Source of the DNA: Flexibacter flexilis DSM 6793
GTDB taxonomy: Bacteria > Bacteroidota > Bacteroidia > Cytophagales > Flexibacteraceae
Assembly: GCF_900112255.1 (NCBI RefSeq)
Contig: NZ_FOLE01000004.1
Location: forward strand, 62,001-126,000
DNA length: 64,000 bases
Direction of reading: 5' to 3'
How positions within the stretch are numbered: position 1 is the stretch's first letter; each line of letters starts with the position of its first letter. Of this stretch, positions 17,589 to 27,384 are shown one piece after another. Position numbers and translations under genes: made by a program. The notes below the pieces were generated by a model that saw only the letters and a list, made by a program, of their open reading frames with translations, was not told the DNA's origin and searched no databases.

Positions 17589-20500
17589 TTAATTTTGCAA
17601 TGCATCAAGGTCTATTGGACGAACGCCACCACACCACTTAACTGTTTTCTCTCCCAATGAACCTGCATCTATGTGAATAAGGTAAACACCAGAAGAAATT
17701 GGAATACCTACTTGGTTTTTCAGATCCCAATCTTGAGAAGTAAGGCGGTTAGAACCCAATGAAGAAGCTGGACGATCATACTCCAACTGGCTCCATTGTT
17801 GGCTGCCACTTACACTAGAGTAATCCACATTATATTCACGAATCAGCGAGCCACCCAAGTTATAAATACGAATTCTACATTTAGTAGGCAAGTTCGTGAT
17901 TTTCACACGATTATCTACTTGAGAAGTTTCATAAGATGAGTACGCATAATAAGGGTTCGGTACCACACGAATCAAATCCAAAGCAGATTTCGCTACTTGA
18001 GTTTCATTGCGTTTAGCTTCCATTCCTTGCGAAGATATTGAATACGTTGGAATAGCCCGTGTAGATTTTTCTGACGCATTAGAAGACGCATCATACAAAT
18101 AAGGGGTATAAGATTTTTTAGCCCTCAATTTAAGCTTTGCTTCATTGGGAAGAGGATTACTTCTTGAGTAATCAATGGAAACCAATGGATTATCCAACAA
18201 TCCTAACACACCAACCCAAGAGATATTTTTCATCAGAACGGGATAAGCTCTATCTCTTGCTGTATTTGGGCTTGAAATGTTTTTGATAACATTATAAACA
18301 CTGTCCAATTTATACTCCATCCCTTTACCTTCATCGTACTTAGTCGGAACTACATAGATAAACGACTTAGCAGCAGCAAGAGCCACTTTAGAGGTAGGCT
18401 CCCATTTTAGGTTATTTCCATTCACTCTATCTGCCAGTGAAGATTCTGAGAACATCAAGTTCAGGCGAATACCTCTATCCAAATCTATGGCGTAGCCAGG
18501 GAACCAAGACATACCACGAGAAATTTGTGTAGTATCAAATGGAGATCTTGCATTCAAATCAGTTTCAAAATTATCGTTCAAGGAACGTAATCTACTCTTG
18601 AAGTTCTGTAATTTAACCAATCCTGTATCTACTTGTATCACTGGCACTCTAGTCCATTTCGATTTATCATTAGTAAACACAATATCCACGTTACCCATGT
18701 TATACAACGTTCTGTTATTTAACACATCAAAGATTCTATCAGGAATAGAAGAAGGATCATAATAGGCTATACCTCCACCAGCTGCATCAGGAGAGTAAAC
18801 ATTGGCGTAAGTATACGGGAAGAATGAGCCGTCTAATACCTTTGTCCATATCAAGGCAGGGTCGTCATAAGTGATCTTCTCCAAAAGAGCTGCATCTTTA
18901 GCAACATCAGAATTATACGAACGTTGAAACTGAAATGCTCCCCCGTTAGTAGCATCAGGAATTGTTACAAGCCATCGATATAGGGCAGTTGCAGGGAATT
19001 CAAGCCCTGAAGTAGCCAAATAACCATTTGTATAATCGTCGTAAACACGTTGACTCGGACTATGTGCATCGTTCAAAGATACAGCCAACCCACGGTTAGG
19101 GATTAACTCATCACCACCAATAGTCAATGTTTTCTTCAGATATATAGGTGTATTATCTTTCAGATCAATAAATGTAACATACTCTGCAGACACGAACTCT
19201 TCTGCTGTAGCAAAATTGGTAATCAAACCATTATTACGACGAACATTAAAAGCACCTTTGTTAGAAGTGTACGCTGCGAACTGACCAGCCTTATTACCTG
19301 TACTGGTGGATTTATTTTGACGTTGTTCACCAACAACAATAAATGTTCCACCCTCGTCTCCATTTAGCAATTTTACATCAACATTGACAAGGCTATCTTC
19401 TGTATTAACTTCTCTCACCACAACAGCTCTACCTGATGTTTGCGGGAATGAAGCACTAGCTGGTGTCACCCAAAGGGAACCTACTAATGTACTCGTTGTC
19501 GAAAATGCAGAAGCAGGTAAAGAAGATTCGATCGTATCGTTTATCTGAAGTTTTTCTCCGCCCACAGGTTTGTAAGCCAAACGACTTGTAATTTCTATTT
19601 TATACTGTGCACTAACTACAGATTTAGGATCGTATATTTTAACGGTAACAGGCGCACCACCTTCTTGGTACAAAAGCTCAGATTTATGAAAATTCTTCAC
19701 AATCTCTTGCTCATCATTTTCGCTTAAAGCCAACGTGTTACCGCTATTACCACTACCCGATAACCTTGTTACAGGCATTTCATAGCCAGACTTAGAAACG
19801 ATATCCGTTCCATATATTTCAGGATTAACTTTATGAGGAATGGCAGAATATATGCCAAGGTTCATATCCCCCTCAATAAATTTAGTATCATTCTTCGCAT
19901 TACCATTGTAAGCATAGGCTTTCACGTGGTAATAATACTTTTTATGATTAATCAATTTAGCACCAGTAAACGCATCTGTTTTCACAGTCAAGTATGGTTT
20001 AATACCTTTGTTTTCGCCATTTACTTTTAGTTGAGAAACAAGAGCATCAATTGTATAATCATACGTCTGATTAATGATTTTACTAACACCATCTTTCACA
20101 TCACACTGCATGATAAGACGTGCCTGCGTAGGGTCTGTAAGGTCTGTAACTGCGCTATTTGCTAATTGATAGAGCATATAACCTTGGAAGTGATAATAAA
20201 CATCACCGTCTGTAGCTTTAAGGCTTGGATCTCTTTCCTGATAAGTTTCTGTGTTTTTACCCAAATACTCATCGGGAGTAAGGCTAATAATTAACTCACC
20301 GTCAAGTTCTGTAATTTCCATATCAGGAGCGTTCGGGCCTTGAAGTCTTGAGAAGTTATTATCAAAACTTTTTTGAGCAATATCATCAGATTGTAACAAC
20401 AAGTTGTATGAACCTAGTGCTCCTCCTGAGTTAGCTTTAGCCCATACAACACCAATTGTCAATTCATTTACAGCACCTGGTAAAAGTGTAAATGGACCAC

Positions 20501-22064
20501 CTGACGACACAAAACGACGGTCACCAGGAGGATTGTCTGTTACAGTAGCTTCCGACCATTCGCTAAGCGTAAAATTAGGACCAGTTGTCAATACAGGATT
20601 TTGGCAAGTACCACCAATAGACCAACCACGAGTCAAATCCGATGAACCAGGGAAAATATATTTTGTTTTTGGAGCAGATGTTGAAACTGGAGTTCTTCCG
20701 ACTTTATAGTCATAGGTCATGGCAAGCCCATCACCCCAACGACCTTTTAGAAAATTATAGAACTGCGCTGGAGTATTTGGATCTCCTACACCAGCACCAG
20801 CACCGTTCGTAAATTTAGCGAAGCTCGACATCATAATAAGCTCACCTTCTTCATCTACTTCACAGTCCCTATCATTATCTATACCATCATTAGGGTCTGC
20901 TACTGCACCCCTGAAAAAGTCCACAGCAATGGTTGGTGGATTTTGACCATAGCCAGAAACCCCTTCATCATCATTGTCTCCATTATAGCATATCCCCAAA
21001 CCTCTTTCTACATCACAACCAACATAGTCATCATTAGCATTACCTAAATCTGGGTCAATAAATTGTGCAAAATAAGTACTATCCAATGTAACATTGCCTT
21101 TGTTTATTAGTTTTTGGCGATAAAATGTCATTGTATTAAGAGGCCCTGATGCCTGATAAGCAAAGCCCTCTGTTTGTATCTCCATACCAATGGCCGGAGG
21201 GGTTACCCCTCCGTTACTTTTCTTACCACCAGCATCATTGGTTATCCAAAATACAACCTGATCTGCGCCTGCTTGGTTTCCTACAGAATCAGTAACACCA
21301 GGAAGACGAGGAAACTCTCCTTGATCAGGTTGGTATATACCATCTTTATTCAAATCAACAAATCGGGCAGCATCATAAATTAACTGTGCTTGAAGCCCTG
21401 GATATTTGGCTGGGTCAATAAACTCGTTCCCTTTCGCAGGCCAGTTACGAATTGACTCATCGACCAGATCCATTTCTTCCTCAAGCAATGGGTTTTGTGT
21501 TAAATTCCTGCCTGCATCTTCCAATTCCTTTACATAGGCCTTAAAGGTATTGACAGTAGCGGCATTCACTTTAAACAAATGATTCCATGCATTGCAGCGG
21601 CTCTGAGAGGTAAGTGCAAGATTATTAGCTCCAGTACCATCATCCAACTGACCAGGGAAATAGGCCGTTTGATTACTTTGACCGAAAGTAATACCACAAA
21701 CATACTGTTGGGAAGTACCTGTTTTTATACCACCAACCCACACTGCACCCGAAAAAAGTGAATGTCTGCGAGGTTGAGCAGGATCAGTAACTTTAGGTAC
21801 TTCGTAACGAGGGCTTGAAGCCCCGTCCCAAAACATATCGCCTCTATTCAGCAACAAAGTGCGGACGTTATTGATATCAAGCTCCGCTCTTGCCGTACCA
21901 CGACTACACTCCGAAGTAGGAATTACCACATCAGTAGGTAAAGACGGCGAAGGCTTGGGAGGATTATTAGAATTATTATTCTGTGTTGGTGCCATTTTTG
22001 CCTGAGCTCCCATTGAGAGCATCAGCGCAAGGGCAATTCCATGCAAATAACTACGTTTATTCAT
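17589..22064 (-). CDS. 1491-aa T9SS-type surface protein
   Basis: A very large secreted protein. The signal peptide ends after AQA near residue 22, followed by an N/P-rich linker. Near residue 65, NNVRTLLLNRGDMFWDG, then YEVPK and SLFSGAVWVGG, resemble a family of long T9SS-exported surface proteins in Bacteroidota. Calcium-loop-like stretches occur (DLNKDGIYQPDQGE; DGIDNDRDCEVDEEGE). The C-terminal region has VVPNPYYAYS, RIRIYNLGG and SSGVYLIHIDAG, a sorting-domain arrangement, but the chain runs about 15 residues beyond the usual final Lys and ends PIDLDALQN. The gene begins 25 bases after the receptor gene and is followed by the PorV-like gene. Its function is unknown. Confidence 0.85.
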   Translation of the reverse strand: MNKRSYLHGIALALMLSMGAQAKMAPTQNNNSNNPPKPSPSLPTDVVIPTSECSRGTARAELDINNVRTLLLNRGDMFWDGASSPRYEVPKVTDPAQPRRHSLFSGAVWVGGIKTGTSQQYVCGITFGQSNQTAYFPGQLDDGTGANNLALTSQSRCNAWNHLFKVNAATVNTFKAYVKELEDAGRNLTQNPLLEEEMDLVDESIRNWPAKGNEFIDPAKYPGLQAQLIYDAARFVDLNKDGIYQPDQGEFPRLPGVTDSVGNQAGADQVVFWITNDAGGKKSNGGVTPPAIGMEIQTEGFAYQASGPLNTMTFYRQKLINKGNVTLDSTYFAQFIDPDLGNANDDYVGCDVERGLGICYNGDNDDEGVSGYGQNPPTIAVDFFRGAVADPNDGIDNDRDCEVDEEGELIMMSSFAKFTNGAGAGVGDPNTPAQFYNFLKGRWGDGLAMTYDYKVGRTPVSTSAPKTKYIFPGSSDLTRGWSIGGTCQNPVLTTGPNFTLSEWSEATVTDNPPGDRRFVSSGGPFTLLPGAVNELTIGVVWAKANSGGALGSYNLLLQSDDIAQKSFDNNFSRLQGPNAPDMEITELDGELIISLTPDEYLGKNTETYQERDPSLKATDGDVYYHFQGYMLYQLANSAVTDLTDPTQARLIMQCDVKDGVSKIINQTYDYTIDALVSQLKVNGENKGIKPYLTVKTDAFTGAKLINHKKYYYHVKAYAYNGNAKNDTKFIEGDMNLGIYSAIPHKVNPEIYGTDIVSKSGYEMPVTRLSGSGNSGNTLALSENDEQEIVKNFHKSELLYQEGGAPVTVKIYDPKSVVSAQYKIEITSRLAYKPVGGEKLQINDTIESSLPASAFSTTSTLVGSLWVTPASASFPQTSGRAVVVREVNTEDSLVNVDVKLLNGDEGGTFIVVGEQRQNKSTSTGNKAGQFAAYTSNKGAFNVRRNNGLITNFATAEEFVSAEYVTFIDLKDNTPIYLKKTLTIGGDELIPNRGLAVSLNDAHSPSQRVYDDYTNGYLATSGLEFPATALYRWLVTIPDATNGGAFQFQRSYNSDVAKDAALLEKITYDDPALIWTKVLDGSFFPYTYANVYSPDAAGGGIAYYDPSSIPDRIFDVLNNRTLYNMGNVDIVFTNDKSKWTRVPVIQVDTGLVKLQNFKSRLRSLNDNFETDLNARSPFDTTQISRGMSWFPGYAIDLDRGIRLNLMFSESSLADRVNGNNLKWEPTSKVALAAAKSFIYVVPTKYDEGKGMEYKLDSVYNVIKNISSPNTARDRAYPVLMKNISWVGVLGLLDNPLVSIDYSRSNPLPNEAKLKLRAKKSYTPYLYDASSNASEKSTRAIPTYSISSQGMEAKRNETQVAKSALDLIRVVPNPYYAYSSYETSQVDNRVKITNLPTKCRIRIYNLGGSLIREYNVDYSSVSGSQQWSQLEYDRPASSLGSNRLTSQDWDLKNQVGIPISSGVYLIHIDAGSLGEKTVKWCGGVRPIDLDALQN

Positions 22065-22089
22065 GATTGAAAAGGGTTTTGGTTAAGAT

Positions 22090-25000
22090 TTAAAAACTAA
22101 ATGAACAACCAATCCTTACTCTACGTGGAGTAACATAAAAATCTGGATTAGCTAATGCCATATTATAATACATAACATAAGCCTCAGGACTAGGCAACGT
22201 GCTGGCTACCGTTTGTTTACCATAATCAGAAGACAAGAAACCATCATCACTTGCCGAACCCGTACGGTCATAGACATTCAATGTGTTTTTAGCATTAAAC
22301 ACATTTTGAATATACAAATAAACATTCAAAATTTTCTTTCTCTTTCCTTCTTGAGCAAATTCAATATTGCGGTCAATACGCAAAGAGGTACGATTGTTCC
22401 AAGGAAGTCTGCTAGAGTTAATACCGCCCTTGATTTGGTCATTAGCACCCCATTGTGCACTGTTAGCAGTATATGGCAAACCAGAACCAGTATAGAATGT
22501 TGCATTTACACCCATGTTTTCAAATATTTTACCAAAAGCAGAAGTTGCATCACCTTTATTGATACGGTAATCCAAATTAAGTTTGATAGCATGACGTTGA
22601 TCATCATTAGATGCTACAACGTTACGAAGCGTCGGTGTAGAAGTTTGCAACAAACGGCCTGCAAAATCCGAAGCTGATGTTTCTGCAAATTGCAACGTAT
22701 AACTTGCCGATGCTTGGAAATTTTCCGAACGACGAAGCGTATATTCTAAACTCAAACTCTTTACAGTCGTGAAATCTTGATTTCCGTAAGTACGATACTG
22801 AGCAGTAGGATAAGCGCCTATTACGTTGACAATCTGAATCAAGTCCTTAATCTCGCTATAAGATGCCGTTAATTTAAGAGCTGAACGATCGTTTATTTGC
22901 TGATCAAAACCAACTTGATAGTCGATTTTCTTTTGTGGCAACAAATCTGGATTACCAAGCGTCTGAACACCTGACAATTGTCTCAAATTATAGTATTGCA
23001 ATGGACTCGCATAATTAAAACCTGGCGTAGGGCGTTGCGTAAGAATATCATAGTGAGCAAAAAAGTTTGTTTGCTCTGATACAGGGAACGAAAACGCAAC
23101 ACGAGGCATAAAATTCACTTGAGGCTTAAAATCTTTAAATGCATCTACAGTAATACCTCTATTTTGTTGCAAAGATTTAGCACTTTCACTCAAACTATTG
23201 GTGTTAAAAAAAGGATAAGCAGTACCTGCAATAATTTTCTGCTGAATAGAATTATCCTCTGTCCCATTGGCATTATACCATGTAGTTCCATTGCGATAGC
23301 CAACCACAGTTAGTTTGCTTTGCTCTACACCATCAGGATTAGAACTAACATACACTGCCCAATCATCACCCACGTTACCTGGTTTAACAGGAGACTTGTT
23401 ACTAAATTGAGAGAAATCAGTTTCGCCAACCAATTGTAAATTGGTGAAAGAGTATTTGTCTTTCAAAACAGGTTGATTCACATCAAATCTATCCACACGC
23501 AAACCAACATTAACAATCAAGTCATTGATTTCAAATTTGTCTTGGATATAGCCAGCCAAATAATTCGGACGGAATGCATCCATGTAGGTTTGGTCTGTAA
23601 AGAAATTATAAAAAGCTGCATTGCCTTTAGAACCTCTTTTTCTATTGCCAAAAATATCATACCCCTGATAGGTAGTATAAGGACTAGTATTGCTCAAATA
23701 AAGTTCTGAAGTACTAAACATATCCAACGACAATAAATTAGGGTCAATTTCGTCTATGTTAATCAACTCATTAATTGCCACTTCTTTGCCTCTTACCTGA
23801 CTGAGCTTTGCTCTTAAATTTTTGTCAAACGTGGTCTGAAGAGCTGCATTAGCAAGGTTCTCGCCACTTACCAAGATGCTACCATCAGCCAAGTGCTTAA
23901 GAGAATTTTCATCCACTACCGCAGTCAACAAACTTGTAGAAATATGAGTATTCACTTGGTTTCTGGCTGCTTGCCACAAATTACCTCTTACAGCAAATTG
24001 AGATGAAACTCTTTGTTCAAATTCACCACCAATACGGATTGAGTGATTTTTAATATCAAAACCCGCTTGCAATGATGCTCTGTATTGCTCTTGGTTTGTC
24101 TTGCGATAACGAGTTGTTTGCTGACCCAAGGTATAATCAGATCCTGACCCTGAAATAATAGCATCTGTTCCAGCTATATTACCATTAAGACCTGATTGAT
24201 ACATAGAACCCATATAAATACCGTTTCCATTCACAGCACCGCCCAAAACAGAAAGAGCATCCAGATTGTAAAAAGAGCCTCCTGTATAATCTTGAATAAT
24301 CGTGTTGTAACGACCGCCTATCGCATTCGGGCCATCAGGCGTAAAAGTAAAGCCTGAGTTAAGCGGATCATTATCGCTGACAAAACCCTGCAAAATGCTA
24401 CTTCCTTTTACATAGTATTTTTTACCAGCCAAAGCTATTCTTTCCGTAGTACCATCATTATGCACTAAGCTAAGTGTATCTCCAAAATTTGATGCCAACG
24501 CCCAACCTTGGTTAGTTGTTGTATCAAAATCAGCTAACGCTTTTTTATCTTTAAATTTACCGTAGTAGCTGTATTGAAATAGTTTATCTTTCAAATCAGC
24601 GTCTTGCGTAATGTTAGTTACATTAGAATAATCCGCTTGCACTTGATAGAAAATATTTTTCACCAAAGCACTTTTCGCATCAGCACCACCGATATGCTTA
24701 AATGTCTGACGGAAACGAACAAACGCATTATAGTCATACGTTATATTTTGGTCGTTATTATCATAGTTAAACACGTTGTAAGTCAAACCTGCTGAATTAC
24801 GCGAATTGGTATAATTGAAGTTACCCCCAACAGTCAAAATAGAATTTTCAGTTGGTTGAAAATCAAAACTTGCATTCAACTGAACACCTCCACTGGCACT
24901 ATTCGGGCGATATTTCACTTTCTCAAATTGTTTAAGAGAAAATGTATCCGAAACACTGCGGAAGTTAGAGGCCTCAGACGAGAAGAAAATAGGATTTTTC

Positions 25001-25932
25001 TTCATCAATTCCAAAGCACTGTCTTTTACTTTCCAATAATCAGTGTAAGAAGGATTGCTTTCGCGGCTATGATTAAACTGTACAGTCGCAAAATAACCAA
25101 GCAATGTACCTGCATTACTTTTCACAGCACCCGTTGAGTCCAACTTAGCTTTACGTTTAACCAGTGGTCCTGTAAGAGTTACACCACCAACTTCTTGATT
25201 CCATTTATTAAACGGACGTGAGGTTTCCAAGAAAGCACTACCCGAAGTTTTCTCCGCAGCACCTTTAGTAGTAATGTTAATAACAGCACCTAAGGCATCA
25301 CCATACTGAGCAGGTACACCACTAGTAATCAACGAAATTTCTTCGATAGATTCCACTGGAGGGTTTGAGCCACCATATTGACGAACACCGTTAACAAAAA
25401 CGATATTATCACCAGTACGATTACCGCGCACACTAATACCAGCACCATCATCAGCAGACATAACACTTGCCTGCGTAGAAAGCAATGAGTTTACGCTACG
25501 CGTAGGCATTTTGGCAATGTCTTTGGCTGTGAGTTTCGCACCACCCGATGTCTGGTCTTTGTCAACCAATGGGCGTTCGTACACAACATCTACTACTTGC
25601 AAAATTTCTGCATCAGTAGGAAGTGTAATATTAAGAGAGGTTGTTGTCTCTAAATTGATAACAACGCCTCGTACGTGTTTGGTCTGATAACCAACACACG
25701 AAACCTCCACGTCGTAAGAACCTGGCGTTAGAGGTGATACCGAATAGTGGCCATTAAGTTCGGCTTGATTGCCGCCTTTGAGTTGTCCACCTGACATAAC
25801 TTTGATTGTCGCAAAGGGAACAGGCTGTTTGTCTTTATCCAATATGTAGCCCGCCAACTTACCATTCTGAGCGAAGGTAGCCAACGATGCAAGGATAAAC
25901 AGGCCCATAATGAGTAATCTTTTTCTCATCAT
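22090..25932 (-). CDS. TonB-dependent receptor with carboxypeptidase-regulatory-like domain
   Basis: A 1280-residue outer-membrane receptor. A signal peptide (residues 1-22, cleavage after FAQ) precedes a CarboxypepD-regulatory-like beta sandwich (about 24-110). The plug follows with SVRGNRTGDNIVFVNGVRQ and PAQYGDALGAVINITTKG. The rest is a barrel ending in an aromatic strand (IGCSFSF). This SusC-like domain order is typical of Bacteroidota, but no SusD follows; instead the next genes encode a 1491-aa surface protein and a PorV-like barrel. The ligand is unknown. A good -33/-7 pair lies about 50 bases upstream. Confidence 0.92.
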   Translation of the reverse strand: MMRKRLLIMGLFILASLATFAQNGKLAGYILDKDKQPVPFATIKVMSGGQLKGGNQAELNGHYSVSPLTPGSYDVEVSCVGYQTKHVRGVVINLETTTSLNITLPTDAEILQVVDVVYERPLVDKDQTSGGAKLTAKDIAKMPTRSVNSLLSTQASVMSADDGAGISVRGNRTGDNIVFVNGVRQYGGSNPPVESIEEISLITSGVPAQYGDALGAVINITTKGAAEKTSGSAFLETSRPFNKWNQEVGGVTLTGPLVKRKAKLDSTGAVKSNAGTLLGYFATVQFNHSRESNPSYTDYWKVKDSALELMKKNPIFFSSEASNFRSVSDTFSLKQFEKVKYRPNSASGGVQLNASFDFQPTENSILTVGGNFNYTNSRNSAGLTYNVFNYDNNDQNITYDYNAFVRFRQTFKHIGGADAKSALVKNIFYQVQADYSNVTNITQDADLKDKLFQYSYYGKFKDKKALADFDTTTNQGWALASNFGDTLSLVHNDGTTERIALAGKKYYVKGSSILQGFVSDNDPLNSGFTFTPDGPNAIGGRYNTIIQDYTGGSFYNLDALSVLGGAVNGNGIYMGSMYQSGLNGNIAGTDAIISGSGSDYTLGQQTTRYRKTNQEQYRASLQAGFDIKNHSIRIGGEFEQRVSSQFAVRGNLWQAARNQVNTHISTSLLTAVVDENSLKHLADGSILVSGENLANAALQTTFDKNLRAKLSQVRGKEVAINELINIDEIDPNLLSLDMFSTSELYLSNTSPYTTYQGYDIFGNRKRGSKGNAAFYNFFTDQTYMDAFRPNYLAGYIQDKFEINDLIVNVGLRVDRFDVNQPVLKDKYSFTNLQLVGETDFSQFSNKSPVKPGNVGDDWAVYVSSNPDGVEQSKLTVVGYRNGTTWYNANGTEDNSIQQKIIAGTAYPFFNTNSLSESAKSLQQNRGITVDAFKDFKPQVNFMPRVAFSFPVSEQTNFFAHYDILTQRPTPGFNYASPLQYYNLRQLSGVQTLGNPDLLPQKKIDYQVGFDQQINDRSALKLTASYSEIKDLIQIVNVIGAYPTAQYRTYGNQDFTTVKSLSLEYTLRRSENFQASASYTLQFAETSASDFAGRLLQTSTPTLRNVVASNDDQRHAIKLNLDYRINKGDATSAFGKIFENMGVNATFYTGSGLPYTANSAQWGANDQIKGGINSSRLPWNNRTSLRIDRNIEFAQEGKRKKILNVYLYIQNVFNAKNTLNVYDRTGSASDDGFLSSDYGKQTVASTLPSPEAYVMYYNMALANPDFYVTPRRVRIGCSFSF

Positions 25933-26304
25933 ACTTTCTGTTTGTTAGGGTTAGCGCACATTTTTGATAGTTAAGAAGGTTTCAAAGATAGGTAGCAGAT
26001 TTCACAAAAGCAATACAAAATCCTGCATTTTTTTCAGCCAATGTATTTTTATTTTGCAATATATCAAACAAACGATATCTTACAACATACTGATTATCAA
26101 CACAAAAACTTATATTTATTTGCAATACAAATAAATATAGTATAAAATATATCACAATATACACTGTAGTAAAATAATTGTATCATTCTTCATAGTACAA
26201 AATTTTCTTTAATCATTTCTTAATATTTTTTTAATAGTAGATTGTCGCTTATATTGTGTTTCAATCAAAAAAAATCCGCTATTTTATTTATATTTTCATT
26301 TAAT
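25933..26304. other. 372-base AT-rich intergenic region
   Basis: Apart from the minus-strand promoter at 25983-26013, this stretch is very AT-rich with no convincing gene. A 60-codon minus-strand ORF at 25982-26164 has low-complexity, codon-atypical content. The plus-strand promoter that once drove proB would lie here, but I see no clear -7 element. Confidence 0.6.
25983..26013 (-). promoter_or_regulatory. promoter of the TonB receptor operon
   Basis: On the minus strand TATCTTTG (25990-25983) is a full TAnnTTTG -7 match, with TTG at 26013-26011 after a 20-base spacer. This predicts a start near 25976 and a leader of about 44 bases. Confidence 0.6.
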
Positions 26305-27355
26305 ATGCTTTCCTATAAAAGAATTGTTATCAAAGTTGGATCTAATGTACCCACCACAACCAATGGTTAATTAGATACCTAAACAATGGCGCAAATTACC
26401 CTTGTCAAGTCTTGGTGCTACGAAATCATTCTGGTTTCTTTGAGAGCAGTGGCAGAAGGGCGTAAGCCTTTTGCCCAACATCAAGAGCCTGTCGCAGCAC
26501 GTCAGGTTTGGGCTGCTACTGGCCAAGTGCGACTCATGAAAACCTGCCAAGAAGGCTTTGCCAAACTAAATCTGCATTGTGCTCAAGTATTAGTAACCAA
26601 AGAATATTTCAGAGATAGGCTTCATTATCTAAACATGCAGCAATGTTTTAACGCATTTTCAAAACAAAATATTGCGCCTATTGTCAACGAAAATGATGTT
26701 ATTGCTGTAACAGAACTTATGTTTACGGATAATGACGAACTGGCAGGCCTTGTTACAGCCATGACCGATGCCGTACTTATCCTGGCTAACGTTGATGGCA
26801 TTTACAACGCGCCTACCTCCTCCCTAACGCACAGTTAATCAGCCGAATAGAGCCTAATAAGTTAAATTTTCTGCCTTCATTTCTAGCTAAAAATCAGGTG
26901 CAGGGCGTGGCGGTATGATTACCAAAAGCAATACAGCCAAAAAATTAGCGCGTTTGGGCATTGCTGTACACATCGCGAATGGCAAACAACCTACCGTCGT
27001 CGAACAAATTTTGCAAGGAAAACCAGTTGGTACATTTTTTGTTCCACAAACACCCACAGCAGCCCCGCAAAACGCTGGATTGCCCATACAGAAGGCTACA
27101 CCAAAGGTATTATTTACATCAATGAAGGTGCAACAACGGCTTTAACCTCTGAAAACAAAGCTGTTAGTATTCTGCCAATCGGTGTGGTGCGTATGAACGA
27201 AGATTTTCAGAAAGGAGATATTTGCGCATAGCTCAAGAAAATGGCCAAGTGCTAGCCATTGGCAAGGCGGAATACAATGCAGAAAAGCCGCCGAAAAAAT
27301 AGGAAAAGCACGCCAAAAACCATTGGTTCATTACGATTTTTTGTTTATTTTATAA
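26305..27355 (+). pseudogene. proB: decayed glutamate 5-kinase gene
   Basis: Translation from 26305 gives a recognisable glutamate 5-kinase start (KRIVIKVGSNV), then two in-frame TAA codons at 26368 and 26380. The same frame continues with a kinase core including LHYLNMQQCF, IVNENDVIAV and FTDNDELAGLV up to about 26838. The phosphate-loop motif expected as SSGA reads SLRA. Further frames carry SGAGRGGMITKSNTAKKLA and then a PUA-like C-terminal domain (RWIAHTEGYTKGIIYINEGA, then LPIGVVR and KPLVHYDFLF), so at least four more frameshifts are needed. ProB makes glutamyl-5-phosphate in proline synthesis. No proA lies next to it. The damage is too widespread for sequencing error. Confidence 0.93.
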
Positions 27356-27384
27356 AATTTCAAATATTTTTTTAAACCCGAAAA

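Noticed and set aside
17589-22064. 1491-aa gene as a phage or giant adhesin of foreign origin
   Set aside because: Base composition and codon use are like the neighbours, and it sits within a regular operon with receptor and PorV genes.
25982-26164. 60-codon minus-strand ORF in the AT-rich gap
   Set aside because: Low-complexity Ile/Tyr/Phe-rich composition and overlap with the receptor promoter; no coding signal.
26386-26838. 150-codon ORF that could be called a gene of unknown function
   Set aside because: It is the middle part of the proB pseudogene, in frame with the kinase start at 26305 and interrupted by two upstream stops.
26915-27145. 76-codon ORF after the kinase fragment
   Set aside because: Its first ~30 residues are a ProB-like segment (GMITKSNTAKKLA) and the end drifts out of frame; it is a decayed fragment.
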